NCBI RefSeq assembly: GCF_009739515.1
Contig: NZ_CP046535.1
Location: 1,922,001 to 1,986,000 of the forward strand
Source of the DNA: Sphingomonas profundi
Lineage (GTDB): Bacteria > Pseudomonadota > Alphaproteobacteria > Sphingomonadales > Sphingomonadaceae
Direction: 5' to 3'
Length of the DNA: 64,000 bases
Shown here in pieces: positions 36,506 through 45,305 of the stretch. Both the position numbers and the translations under genes were made by a program. The notes below the pieces were generated by a model, which saw nothing but the letters and a program-made list of their open reading frames with translations, searched no databases and was not told the origin of the DNA. The number at the start of each line of letters is the position of its first letter. Positions within the stretch are counted from its first letter, which is position 1.

Positions 36506-37678
36506 TCAATAGGATCGCGGAAGGCCGAGCACATGCTCGCCGAGATAGGAGAGGATCATGTTCGTCGAAATCGGCGCCACGCGGTAGAGCCGAGTCTCGC
36601 GGAACTTGCGCTCGACATCATATTCCTCGGCGAAACCGAAGCCGCCGAACGTCTGGACGCACATGTCGGCCGCGGCCCAGCTCGCCTCGGAGGCCAGATG
36701 TTTCGCCATGTTCGCCTCGGCGCCGATGTTGCCGCCATGATCGTAGCGTTCGGCGGCATGATAGACCATCAGCTCGGCTGCGCGCATCTCGGCATAGGCC
36801 TTGGCGATCGGGAACTGCACGCCCTGATTGGCGCCGATCTGCTTGCCGAAGAGGACCCGCTCCTTGGCGTAGCCCGATGCCTTCTCGATGAACCATTTGG
36901 CATCGCCGATACATTCGGCGGCGATCAGGATGCGCTCCGCGTTCATGCCCGAGAGGATGTAGCGGAAGCCCTTCCCCTCCTCACCGATCAGCGTATCGGC
37001 CGGAATGCGGAGATTGTCGAAGAACACCTCGGTGGTCGAGTGGTTCATCATCGTCTGGATCGGCTTGATGGTCATGCCGTTGCCGATCGCCGCGCGCATG
37101 TCGACGAGGAAGACGGACAAGCCCTCGGATTTCTTGGCGACCCGATCCCTCGGCGTCGTGCGGGCGAGCAGCAGCATGAGGTCGCTATGCTCGGCGCGCG
37201 AGGTCCAGATCTTCTGGCCGTTAATCACATAATGGTCGCCGTCGCGCGTGGCGGTCGTGCGAAGCCCCAGCGTGTCGGTGCCCGACGTCGGCTCGGTCAC
37301 GCCGAACGCCTGCAGGCGCAGCTTGCCGCTCGCGATCTCCGGAAGATAGGCGGATTTCTGCGCTTCGCTGCCGTGGCGCAGCACGGTGTTCATGACGTAC
37401 ATCTGCGCGTGGCAGGCGGATCCATTGCAGCCATTGGCCTGGATCTCCTCCATGATCACCGCCGCCGCCTCAAGGCTCAGCGCCGAGCCGCCATAGGCTT
37501 CGGGGATCAGGGCGGCGAGGAAACCGGCCTCGGTCAACGCGGCGACGAACGCGGTCGGATATTCCCGCCTGCGGTCCAGCTCGCGCCAATATTCGCCGGG
37601 GAAAGCCGCGCAGAGCGCCTTCACCGTCCGGCGTATCTCCTTCAGTTCGTCATTCTGGTGATCGGCGAGGGACTGCAT
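36506..37678 (-). CDS. Acyl-CoA dehydrogenase (copy 1)
   Basis: A 390-residue FAD-dependent acyl-CoA dehydrogenase. LQAFGVTEPTSGTDTLGLRTTA is the FAD/substrate loop, with ING-QKIWTSRAEHSDLMLLL and KERVLFGKQIGANQGVQFPIA. The C-terminal FGGFGFAEEYDVERKFRETRLYRVAPISTNMI has the position of the catalytic base region, though the last helix differs from straight-chain enzymes. Its start overlaps the AhpD-like gene stop by 1 nt. It may desaturate a branched or cyclic CoA ester. Confidence 0.92.
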   Translation of the reverse strand: MQSLADHQNDELKEIRRTVKALCAAFPGEYWRELDRRREYPTAFVAALTEAGFLAALIPEAYGGSALSLEAAAVIMEEIQANGCNGSACHAQMYVMNTVLRHGSEAQKSAYLPEIASGKLRLQAFGVTEPTSGTDTLGLRTTATRDGDHYVINGQKIWTSRAEHSDLMLLLARTTPRDRVAKKSEGLSVFLVDMRAAIGNGMTIKPIQTMMNHSTTEVFFDNLRIPADTLIGEEGKGFRYILSGMNAERILIAAECIGDAKWFIEKASGYAKERVLFGKQIGANQGVQFPIAKAYAEMRAAELMVYHAAERYDHGGNIGAEANMAKHLASEASWAAADMCVQTFGGFGFAEEYDVERKFRETRLYRVAPISTNMILSYLGEHVLGLPRSY

Positions 37679-38583
37679 CACTCGGCCCACCCGTCGAAGA
37701 TGTCGCCGGCTTCGTTCTGCACCATCGTGGCGCCCTCCATCTGGCCGTAGACGAGGGCGTTGCCGATCACGTCCAGCGTGTCGGACTTCGAAACGCCCCA
37801 TGCCTTGCACAGCAGGACGTTCTCGCGAATACCCTCCGCCACGCGGCTCATCACATGATAATAGAGCATGGCGGTCGGCCAGCACTGCTTGGGCAGATGG
37901 TAGAGCATATTCTCGAACCGCGCCCGGTGGGTCTTGATCAGGCTTGGGCGATGCTGCGCCATGAAGCGGACGTAAGGCGGGATTTCGCCGATCGTGCGCA
38001 AATACCAGTCGTACAGCTTCGACTTCTCATCCGGAGTAAGGTCTACCGTGGAGAAATCCAGGCCGGATCGGAAGGCGTCCAGATCGGGCGCCCAGCCGGC
38101 GGGGAAGCGTGCCGGGGTAGCCGGCGTCTCCGGAAAATCGAGATCCTGCATGGCCTCGGCGATCGTTTCCATGCCACGCGGCCCGGCATGGACGAAGGCG
38201 ATGGCGATCATTTCCAGCGCCTGCGCCTTGCTCAGCCCGTCGTTCAGAAACGAGTGCATCACGTAGCGCGTGCCCTTCACATACCCCATCAGCATGTAGA
38301 AGGCCAAGGTGCCGCCGCCCATGACGGCCGGTTCGACCCGCAAGGTGAGGGAGCAGTAGAGCCGGTAGCGTTTCAGCACCTCCGGGTTCTGGTCGATCCA
38401 CCAGTCCAGGCCGCCCATCTTGGTGCCGAACTGGGTGCCGTAATGCCCGATGAACGCCTCCGCCTCCGCCGGCGTCAACTCGGTCGGCTTCGACAGATCG
38501 AGCCCGCGATGGACCCAGTTGCCGGAGCGCGGATCGAACCCCCCGCTCACCTTCTGCAGCTCCGTCAGTTCGATCTGCGCCAC
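37678..38583 (-). CDS. Tandem AhpD-like (CMD-fold) protein, paralogue 1
   Basis: A 301-residue soluble protein I can place only as an AhpD/carboxymuconolactone-decarboxylase-like helical protein. It is built as two repeats: NPEVLKRYRLYCSLTLR with GLSKAQALEMIAIAFVHAGPRG (about 66-145) and RPSLIKTHRARFENMLYHLP with GVSKSDTLDVIGNALVYGQMEG (about 210-290). No CxxC motif is present. It is closely similar along its length to the product at 48601-49500. It is coupled (1-nt overlap) to the acyl-CoA dehydrogenase gene, hinting at a shared step. Function is unknown. Confidence 0.78.
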   Translation of the reverse strand: MAQIELTELQKVSGGFDPRSGNWVHRGLDLSKPTELTPAEAEAFIGHYGTQFGTKMGGLDWWIDQNPEVLKRYRLYCSLTLRVEPAVMGGGTLAFYMLMGYVKGTRYVMHSFLNDGLSKAQALEMIAIAFVHAGPRGMETIAEAMQDLDFPETPATPARFPAGWAPDLDAFRSGLDFSTVDLTPDEKSKLYDWYLRTIGEIPPYVRFMAQHRPSLIKTHRARFENMLYHLPKQCWPTAMLYYHVMSRVAEGIRENVLLCKAWGVSKSDTLDVIGNALVYGQMEGATMVQNEAGDIFDGWAE

Positions 38584-38681
38584 GTTGTGCCTCCGATAGC
38601 CCGAGTTGCAGCCGCCCTATCGCGGGCCACCGCAGCGGCGCGGTTAATGTCGTTCGATGTGCGCGGAATTCGCCCTTCCGA

Positions 38682-39494
38682 TCACAGCGGCCGGGCAGTC
38701 GCCTGCATCGTCGGCCGCGCATCCTGCGTGACGGTAAGGTCGATGCCCCCGTTCGCAGGCGAAACCGCGATCCGCAGCGGCCGTCCGACGAAAGCGGGCG
38801 CGACGCCACGGAAGGCGAAGGCGCCTATATCGCCGAGCTGCTTCCGCGCTTCGTGCGCGAGGATAGTCGCTTGGAGCGGCCCCTGGACGACAAGGTCGGG
38901 ATAGGCTTCCACGCCGCGCGCGTAGGCACGGTCATAGTGGATGCGGTGGCTGTTGAAGGTCAACGCCGAGTAGCGGAACAGCAGCACCTCGTCGGGCAGG
39001 ATATCGCTCTCGCCCTCTAAAGCGTGCGGCTGAAGCATGGCCGGCGCGGCCGGCGCCTGATCGCGATAGACCAGATCCTGCTCCTCGCGGATGGCCGGCC
39101 CGTCGCCGCCGGACAGTTCATGCAGGACGGTGACGAACACGAGGGTCCCGCTGCGGCCGGATTTCTCGACAATCGTCGCGATCGTCGAGCGACGCTCCAC
39201 GATCGCGCCGAGCCGGAGAGGAGACGCGAAGGTCAGGCGGCCCCCAGCCCACATGCGACGTGGCAGAGGCACGGGCGGAAGGAAGCCGCCCTTGTGCGGA
39301 TGGCCATCCTCGCCGGTCTCCGCCGGGGTGCGCGCATCCCAGAAGTGCAGCCAGTGGCCGAGCAGCGGCAGCGGATCGCCGTCGACCAGCCCGCCGGTCG
39401 CGCCGAGGGCGGTCAGCAGGGCATTGCACCGGCCGGCGTCCAGCCGGTCGACCCGCGTCTCGCTGCGGCCGATCCAGTCCCGTAATTCGGTCAT
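38682..39494 (-). CDS. FAS1-like/MaoC-type hydratase (mesaconyl-C4-CoA hydratase-like)
   Basis: A 270-residue double hot-dog protein. The N-terminal half (LLGHWLHFWDARTPAETGEDGHPHKGGFLPPVPLPRRMWAGG split across loops) is the FAS1_DH-like domain. The C-terminal half has the hydratase 2 signature LTFNSHRIHYDRAYA followed by VVQGPLQATIL. Relatives hydrate mesaconyl-C4-CoA or unsaturated side-chain CoA esters. The gene overlaps the DUF35 gene by 1 nt and sits with an SCP-x-like thiolase, the grouping seen for side-chain hydratase/aldolase modules. Confidence 0.85.
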   Translation of the reverse strand: MTELRDWIGRSETRVDRLDAGRCNALLTALGATGGLVDGDPLPLLGHWLHFWDARTPAETGEDGHPHKGGFLPPVPLPRRMWAGGRLTFASPLRLGAIVERRSTIATIVEKSGRSGTLVFVTVLHELSGGDGPAIREEQDLVYRDQAPAAPAMLQPHALEGESDILPDEVLLFRYSALTFNSHRIHYDRAYARGVEAYPDLVVQGPLQATILAHEARKQLGDIGAFAFRGVAPAFVGRPLRIAVSPANGGIDLTVTQDARPTMQATARPL

Positions 39495-39892
39495 CAGGCG
39501 CGCTCCGCGTGAAGCACCGGCGGCAGATCCGGCGCGAGCCGCACGAAGGTCAGGCGGGCGCGATCGCCGGCCGCAAGGCTTTGAGGATCGGCGGCATGCG
39601 CATGCAGGCGGACGCCGCCGGCCAGCTCCACGAGCGCAATGGCGAACGGCATGCGATCGGCCAGCGCCTGCTGGAAGACGCGCGCGAAGGTGACGATGGC
39701 GCGAACCTCACCGGTCGGATCAACCTGGCGCCACTCGACGGGACCGGCGGTGACGAAGGGGCTGGACGGGCTTGGCGGCCAGAATGGGCGATCGGTGGTC
39801 ACGCAATGCGGCAACACGAGACGATCATCCGCGCCGGCCGCGTAGAAGGGCTCGGACAGGCTGTTGACGATCGGGCCGAGAGCATCGGCCAT
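39494..39892 (-). CDS. DUF35 OB-fold protein with degenerate zinc ribbon
   Basis: A 132-residue protein. The start at 39892 overlaps the thiolase stop by 1 nt. The C-terminal OB-fold is intact (GEVRAIVTFARVFQQALADRMPFAIALVEL, AGDRARLTFVRLAPDLPPVLHA). In the N-terminal rubredoxin-like part only one cysteine remains (PHCVTTDRPFWPP) where DUF35 proteins normally have four, so the zinc is probably lost. DUF35 proteins partner with non-decarboxylating thiolases, as in the Ltp2 retro-aldolase complex. Confidence 0.85.
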   Translation of the reverse strand: MADALGPIVNSLSEPFYAAGADDRLVLPHCVTTDRPFWPPSPSSPFVTAGPVEWRQVDPTGEVRAIVTFARVFQQALADRMPFAIALVELAGGVRLHAHAADPQSLAAGDRARLTFVRLAPDLPPVLHAERA

Positions 39893-41076
39893 CAGTTGCG
39901 CTCCAGCATCAGCGCATCGCCGCCCACGCTGGCCCACATGGCGCGGCGTGGCGAGGCGATCTGGCGACGGCCCGCCTCACCGCGCAGCTGAGTGACGAGC
40001 TCGCGTATCTGGCCCCAGCCGTTCAGCTGCGCCTGGGAAAGCTGGCCGCCGGCGGTGTTTACCGGCAGCGCACCGTCATGGCAGATGCGGCCACCCTGAA
40101 CGAAATCCAGCGCCTGTCCCTCGCCGCAGAAGCCGAAATCCTCGAGCGCGTAGAGCGGCAGCGGTGAGAAGCTGTCGTAGAGGCCGAGCAGACCCACATC
40201 GTCCGGACCTGCGCCCGCCATCTGGTAGACGCGCTGGCGTCTCGCTTCGGTCGCGGAGAGGCGGGTGGTGCCCTGCTGGGCCACGCCCAGACCGACCGGC
40301 GCGAAGATGAAGGTGTCGCGACCGGCCCTCATGCCCTGCGCGCCGGTGATGACGACGTCGCGACGGCCCTGCCCCGCCGCCGTCACGATCGCGCACACCG
40401 CGCCGTCGCCGACCGGGGAGCAATCGAGCAGGCGCAGCGGTGCGACGACGTGCGGCGCGGACTGATAGTCGGCCTCCGTCATCGGCTTGGTCATGACCGC
40501 GTCGTCGGTCATCCGGGCGTGTGCGCGGAAGGTCATCGGAATGGCGGCCAGCTTTTCGCGATCCTGTCCGTAGCGGCGGCAGTAGAGATCGAACGCCAGA
40601 GCCGCGCCGGCGAAGGGCGAGGCCATGCCGATCCACCCCTCTTCCCCATGCGGACCGCCATTCTCGCGAAACTGTTCGTGGAAGAAGGGGTTGTTCGCTT
40701 CGCCCATGCGGCCGATGTCGCTGTTCTTCATCGCCATGATGCAGGCCACGCGGGTGGCCAGGCCGCAGACGACCGCCATGGCCGCCTGGATGAGGACGGT
40801 GGCGGCGAAGCGGCCGTGCGACCAGGTCTGGCTGCAAAAGTGCGGCGTCAGCCCGAAAGTCTGGGCCAGGCCGTCATAATCGGCGCCGCGCGGGGAGCCC
40901 ACCTGAACGATCAGGCCGTCGATCGCCTCCTTCTCCAGCCCCGCGTCCGCCAGAGCGCCGTTTAGGGCGGCGCCGGCCAGTTCGAACACCGAGACGTCCG
41001 GCCGCCGCTCGAACCGGCTCGCCCCCACCCCCACGATTGCGGTCCGTCCCGCAAGGGCGCGGCCGGCGACGCTCAC
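39892..41076 (-). CDS. SCP-x/Ltp2-like thiolase-fold protein
   Basis: A 394-residue thiolase-fold protein of the lipid-transfer (SCP-x) group. At the usual nucleophile loop it reads FCSQTWSHGRFAATVLIQAA, without the CxS/G nucleophile. The C-terminal part keeps LYDSFSPLPLYALEDFGFCGEG and PVNTAGGQLSQAQLNG. Such members work as retro-aldolases or C-C lyases on beta-hydroxyacyl-CoA with a DUF35 partner, here the next gene. The GTG start at 41076 overlaps the stop of the acyl-CoA ligase by 4 nt. Confidence 0.88.
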   Translation of the reverse strand: MSVAGRALAGRTAIVGVGASRFERRPDVSVFELAGAALNGALADAGLEKEAIDGLIVQVGSPRGADYDGLAQTFGLTPHFCSQTWSHGRFAATVLIQAAMAVVCGLATRVACIMAMKNSDIGRMGEANNPFFHEQFRENGGPHGEEGWIGMASPFAGAALAFDLYCRRYGQDREKLAAIPMTFRAHARMTDDAVMTKPMTEADYQSAPHVVAPLRLLDCSPVGDGAVCAIVTAAGQGRRDVVITGAQGMRAGRDTFIFAPVGLGVAQQGTTRLSATEARRQRVYQMAGAGPDDVGLLGLYDSFSPLPLYALEDFGFCGEGQALDFVQGGRICHDGALPVNTAGGQLSQAQLNGWGQIRELVTQLRGEAGRRQIASPRRAMWASVGGDALMLERN

Positions 41077-42632
41077 AGGCCGAGTTCCGCGCGGGCCTCC
41101 TCGGCCAGACGGTGCTTGGCGACCTTGCCGGACGCGAGCCGGGGCAGTCCCGCCTCGTCGCGGAAGAAGACGTGGTGGGGCACCTTGAACGCGGCCGCGC
41201 GCTCCTTGACATAGGCGCGCACCTCGGCCTCCTTCAACGGCGCGGCGGCATCGACGAAGGCCACGACGAGCTCGCCCCGCACCGGATCGCCGACGCCGAC
41301 GACATAGGCGTCGCGCACCTCGGGATGGCCGGCGATCAGCTGTTCCACCTCGACGGGCGATACGTTGATGCCGCCCGACTTGATGACTTCCTTCAGCCGC
41401 GCGTGGAACGTGAAGCGGCCGTCGCCGTCAAGCCGGCCGAGATCGCCGGTGTCGAACCAGCCATCCGCCTTGAACGCTTTCGCGGTCTCGATCGGATTGT
41501 CGAGATAGCCGGGCGTCACGCAGCCGCGAAGCAGGACCAGCCCGACCTCGCCGGTGGGAAGGTCCGCACCGCTTACGGGATCGACGATCCGCATCTCCAT
41601 CGTCGGCAGGACGAAGCCGCTGGTCGCGATCTTCGCCTCCAGCGGATCGTCCGGCCAGCCGACCGTGGCGTTGCCGTAGCTCTCGGTGAGGCCGTAGGCG
41701 GGCACTGCGCCCTTGATGCCCATCTCCACGAGGGTCATGCGCTTATACTCGGCCACCGTGCCGGCGTTGCCCTTCTGAAGCGAACCGATCTTCACCTGCG
41801 CATAATCGGGGTGATCCAGCATCGCGCGCGTCATGTTGCCGGTGCCGTAGTAGACGGTCGCGGCGGTACGGTGGATAACGTCGATCGCGGCACCGGCCTC
41901 GAAATGATCCTGGAGGACGATCGCGGCGCCGCGGGTGATGGCGGCGGGCAGCGCGTTGGCGGCACCGAGGCCGTAGAACAGCGGCGTGCCGATCCACACG
42001 CGATCCTCGGCCACGATGCCGCGACGCAGGCCAAGCTCGAAGCCGTTGCGCACCACGCCGGCGCCGTTGAGGCGGACGCCTTTCGGATCGGCGGTGCTGC
42101 CCGAGGTGTAGAGGATGAAGGCATCGTCATCGCCGCGCACGGCGGCGGTGGCGGCGGCGAAGGTCGCACCGTCCAGGCGGCGTCCGGCCGCCAGGAAGGC
42201 CGCCCACTCCGGCGAGTCCAGGAAGAGGACGGTCCGGAGCTTGGGCAGGTCCGTCAGCCCGCCCAGCATCGCGCGGTAATCGGCCTTGAGGAAGGCCGGC
42301 ACCGCGATGAGCAGCTTCACTCCGGCATGTCGCATCGTCCAGCCGAGTTCGCCTGCCTTGTACCAGGTGTTCATCGGCACCAGCGTCGCGCCGACATAGG
42401 AAGCGGCGAGCGCGAGGATGACGAATTCGGGCTGGTTGCCAAGAAGGACGCCGACGCGGTCGCCGCGCACCACGCCGGCGGCGAGGAAGGCCCTGGCCGC
42501 CTCGATGCTGCGGCCCTGCAACTCGGCATAATCGATCCGGTCGCCGCGATAGAAGATCGCCGGCGCGGACGGGGCGGCGGCGGCCTTCTCGTCCAGCACG
42601 GTGGCGAGGCGGTTGCCCACTGGTCGGTCCAT
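41073..42632 (-). CDS. AMP-forming acyl-CoA synthetase
   Basis: A 519-residue ANL-superfamily ligase that activates a carboxylic acid with ATP and CoA. Core motifs are AFILYTSGSTADPKGV (P-loop), AYGLTESYG, WFDTGDLGRLDGDGRFTFHAR and KEVIKSGGINVSPVEVE. The C-terminal catalytic Lys lies in RLASGKVAKHRL. The start at 42632 overlaps the stop of the PEP-mutase-like gene by 1 nt. Its substrate is probably the acid that enters the beta-oxidation-like enzymes downstream. Confidence 0.93.
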   Translation of the reverse strand: MDRPVGNRLATVLDEKAAAAPSAPAIFYRGDRIDYAELQGRSIEAARAFLAAGVVRGDRVGVLLGNQPEFVILALAASYVGATLVPMNTWYKAGELGWTMRHAGVKLLIAVPAFLKADYRAMLGGLTDLPKLRTVLFLDSPEWAAFLAAGRRLDGATFAAATAAVRGDDDAFILYTSGSTADPKGVRLNGAGVVRNGFELGLRRGIVAEDRVWIGTPLFYGLGAANALPAAITRGAAIVLQDHFEAGAAIDVIHRTAATVYYGTGNMTRAMLDHPDYAQVKIGSLQKGNAGTVAEYKRMTLVEMGIKGAVPAYGLTESYGNATVGWPDDPLEAKIATSGFVLPTMEMRIVDPVSGADLPTGEVGLVLLRGCVTPGYLDNPIETAKAFKADGWFDTGDLGRLDGDGRFTFHARLKEVIKSGGINVSPVEVEQLIAGHPEVRDAYVVGVGDPVRGELVVAFVDAAAPLKEAEVRAYVKERAAAFKVPHHVFFRDEAGLPRLASGKVAKHRLAEEARAELGL

Positions 42633-43477
42633 CAGTTCTGCCCGTCCTCGATGGCCCAGGCGTGCGCCATGTCGGCCAGGCCAAGCGTGTCCCGCCGCGC
42701 CCGCGCGAGCAGGTCGGCCGACTGATCGATGCCCCCGGTCTCGGCGAGGCCGGTCCACAGATCGCCGAGCGCCACGCCAAGCGCCGCGATGCCGTTGAAG
42801 GGATAGAGGCCGAGCGCGAAGCCCGCGGCCCCGAGATCCGCTACGCTCGGCACCGGGGGCGTCACGCCGCCGATCCAGACGAGCGGCACGCCCGGCAGCG
42901 CCCGCGCCACGGCGGGCGCCTGATCGGGGCCGAGATCGAGGACGATGATGCCGTCGGCGCCGGCCTCGACACAGGCGCGAGCGCGCTCGATCGCGTCGTT
43001 TAGCGAGCCGGTCACCCGCAGGGCGTCGGTCCGCGCGAGGATGAGCATGTCCGCCGCTCCGCGCCCGGCGACGGCGGTGCGGATGCGCGCGGCCATCGCG
43101 TCCGGCGTGACCAGTTCACCCCGGCCGCGATGATAGTCGGGGCTCTTGGGATATGGCTGATCGTCTATATGCAGCGCCGCGGCACCTACGGCGGCAATGT
43201 CCCGCACCGACAGGTCGAGATGCGACGGCAGGCCGAAGCCCGCGCCCGCATCGACGATCACCGGCACGTCCGTCGCCCGGACGACGCGCGCGGCGATTTC
43301 CACGGTTTCGGTCAGCGTGAGGAACGGCTGGCCCTTGCCGAGGCCGAGCGCCATCGCGTTGCCGCCGAGATAGAGCGCCCGGTGCCCTGCCCGCGCGGCA
43401 ATCTTCGCGCTGATCACGTCGTGCACGCCCGGCGCCGCGACGCAGCCCGGTTCGGCGAGGAGCGCCTGCAGGCTCAT
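42632..43477 (-). CDS. Isocitrate lyase/PEP mutase superfamily protein
   Basis: A 281-residue TIM barrel with GVHDVISAKIAARAGHRALYLGG, VPVIVDAGAGFG, metal-binding HIDDQPYPK and ILARTDALRV. The loop that carries KKCGH in isocitrate/methylisocitrate lyases reads SPDYHRGRGELV, without the catalytic Cys, so it is neither of those enzymes. Relatives cleave or hydrolyse oxaloacetate-like or 2,3-dimethylmalate-type acids. Position between the ring-cleavage dioxygenase and the CoA ligase suggests it splits a ring-cleavage or chain fragment; this is inference. Confidence 0.85.
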   Translation of the reverse strand: MSLQALLAEPGCVAAPGVHDVISAKIAARAGHRALYLGGNAMALGLGKGQPFLTLTETVEIAARVVRATDVPVIVDAGAGFGLPSHLDLSVRDIAAVGAAALHIDDQPYPKSPDYHRGRGELVTPDAMAARIRTAVAGRGAADMLILARTDALRVTGSLNDAIERARACVEAGADGIIVLDLGPDQAPAVARALPGVPLVWIGGVTPPVPSVADLGAAGFALGLYPFNGIAALGVALGDLWTGLAETGGIDQSADLLARARRDTLGLADMAHAWAIEDGQN

Positions 43478-43478
43478 G

Positions 43479-44279
43479 TCAGGCGTTCGGCCGCTGCACG
43501 ACGAAGTCGAAGATCGCCGCGAAGCGTTCGGGCTCGGCGGTCGTCCGCATGTCCAGGATCAGGTCCGGGCTCACCGCGCCCTCGACATAGTCGCTGGACA
43601 GATAGGGATTGCCGGGAACGAAGAGCTGCGTGGTCAGCACGCAGCGACCGTCGATCCAGATCTTCGCATGGACATGGCCGGCACGGCGGTTGTGGCGGCC
43701 CATGGCGCGGAACAGCTCGCCGATGGGATCGGTGTCGTGATCCGAATAATCCTTCGGCACGGCGGTCGTCGCGGTATAGCGACCGTACGCATCGGCGATC
43801 ACCCGGCCGGACAGGTGATGCTCGGCCCGGTCATAATGGCCCTCATGGTCCGCCTGCCACAGATCGACGGTCGCACCGGGGATGGGCAGCCCGGTGGCAA
43901 CGTCGCGCACCTGCCCAGACAGCACCAGCACCGGTGCGCCGGATGGCGACGGCACGTCGAACAGGCAGCCGTCGTCGCGCACCGGCGCGTCCATCTTGTG
44001 AAACGGCCCCTCCAGGTTCGGCCTGGTCGCGCCTTCGACCCGCGCCGTCACGTCGACGCTCGTCATGGCGAGGGAGACATCGACGAGGCTGCGGCAGAAG
44101 CCGGACTGGCCGAGACGGTTCAGATAGTCGCCGGCGATGTGCAACTCGTCCTGATCGATCTCGAACTCGCGGACGACCTCCTTCATCTTCTCGACTATGC
44201 GCGCGTAGATCGCCTTCAGGCGTTCGTTGCCCTCGACGCCTTCCAGCTCCGCCGGAACCTGTTCTGCTGCCTGGATCAT
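43479..44279 (-). CDS. Intradiol ring-cleavage dioxygenase (hydroxyquinol 1,2-dioxygenase-like)
   Basis: A 266-residue non-heme Fe(III) dioxygenase. The helical N-terminal dimerisation domain (about 1-95) and the beta-sandwich show the four ligands: Tyr149 (GHYDRAE), Tyr178 (VPKDYSDHDT), His202 and His204 (RAGHVHAKIW). LEGPFHKMDAPV matches the catechol/hydroxyquinol type rather than protocatechuate. It cleaves a catechol or benzenetriol between the hydroxyls. It overlaps the dehydrogenase gene by 4 nt. No muconate cycloisomerase or maleylacetate reductase is seen in the window. Confidence 0.92.
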   Translation of the reverse strand: MIQAAEQVPAELEGVEGNERLKAIYARIVEKMKEVVREFEIDQDELHIAGDYLNRLGQSGFCRSLVDVSLAMTSVDVTARVEGATRPNLEGPFHKMDAPVRDDGCLFDVPSPSGAPVLVLSGQVRDVATGLPIPGATVDLWQADHEGHYDRAEHHLSGRVIADAYGRYTATTAVPKDYSDHDTDPIGELFRAMGRHNRRAGHVHAKIWIDGRCVLTTQLFVPGNPYLSSDYVEGAVSPDLILDMRTTAEPERFAAIFDFVVQRPNA

Positions 44280-45298
44280 GGTTTCACCACTATGCGGCCC
44301 GCGACCGCTCCTTCTTCCACCAGGCGATGGGCCTCGGCGATTTCACTGAGCGGCATCACCCGCGCGACCTGCGGCGTGACGATGCCGCGCGCGACCAGAT
44401 CGATCGCGTCCTCCAACTGCACCCGGCTGACGGAACCGACCCCTGATATCTGCGCGCGCTTGAAGAAGATCCGCGCCGGGTTGATGCTGATCTCCTCGCC
44501 GAACAGCTGCCCGACGACGGCGTAGCGGCCATGGACGGCCAGCGCATCGAAGCTTGCCGCCCAAGTCCGGCTGCCGACCGTATCGATGACCACATCTGCG
44601 CCCCAGCCGCCGTTCAGCGCCTTGACCTGCCTCGCGAAATTCTCGCCCTCTCGCGCCACGATCACATGCTCCGCCCCCAGCGACTTCAGGAAGTCGACCT
44701 TGGCCGCGCTGCGGCTGATGGCGATCACGCGGCCGCCCATCGCGGTGGCGATCTGCACCGAAGGCGCGCCCACGCCGCCGCTGGCGCCGGTGACGAGCAC
44801 CCACTCGCCGATCTGCACCCTGGCCGTGTCGCGCACGGCATTGAGCGCGACACCCGCGCCGGGGCCGAGCGAGCAGATCAGTTCGAACGGCAGATCGGCA
44901 GGCGCCCGCACCCAGGCATCCTGCGGCAGCGAGACATATTGCGCGTAGCCGCCCCGCACGGGCCGGCGCTTGAAGCAGGTCGTTTCGCGACCGCTGCGGC
45001 ACAGGCGGCAGCGGCCACAGCTTGAGAACGCCTTCGAGGCGACATGGTCGCCGACCTTCAGGTCCAGCACGTCGCTGCCTGTCGCTTCGACCCGCCCGGC
45101 AATCTCCAGCCCGATAATCAGCGGAAAGCTCACGTCCCGCTTGTAGGTGCCGTTCCGCTCCACGACGTCGCGATAGGAGACGCCGCACGCCTGGACGGCC
45201 ACGCGCACGTCGTCGGCGCCGACCGGCGGCACGGGCACGTCTTCGAGGCAAAAGGCGTCGGGCGCGCCGGGGCCGTGCAGCACGGCCGCGCGCATCAT
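44276..45298 (-). CDS. Zinc-binding alcohol dehydrogenase family protein
   Basis: A 340-residue medium-chain dehydrogenase. Zinc sites are in QACGVSYRDVVERNG and LIIGLEIAGRVEATG (catalytic His changed to Leu/Glu surroundings) and SSCGRCRLCRSGRETTC (structural four-Cys). The Rossmann loop is VTGASGGVGAPSVQIA, closer to quinone-oxidoreductase/crotonyl-CoA-reductase types. An ATG at 45295 is nearly as good as 45298. Spacing to the LLM gene is 7 nt. It may reduce a keto or ene intermediate. Confidence 0.88.
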   Translation of the reverse strand: MMRAAVLHGPGAPDAFCLEDVPVPPVGADDVRVAVQACGVSYRDVVERNGTYKRDVSFPLIIGLEIAGRVEATGSDVLDLKVGDHVASKAFSSCGRCRLCRSGRETTCFKRRPVRGGYAQYVSLPQDAWVRAPADLPFELICSLGPGAGVALNAVRDTARVQIGEWVLVTGASGGVGAPSVQIATAMGGRVIAISRSAAKVDFLKSLGAEHVIVAREGENFARQVKALNGGWGADVVIDTVGSRTWAASFDALAVHGRYAVVGQLFGEEISINPARIFFKRAQISGVGSVSRVQLEDAIDLVARGIVTPQVARVMPLSEIAEAHRLVEEGAVAGRIVVKP

Positions 45299-45305
45299 GG
45301 CACGG

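Noticed and set aside
34619-37750. 1043-codon plus-strand frame opposite the aldehyde and acyl-CoA dehydrogenase genes
   Set aside because: Its great length tempts, but the opposite strand encodes two proteins with complete catalytic motifs; codon-position GC bias opens the antisense frame.
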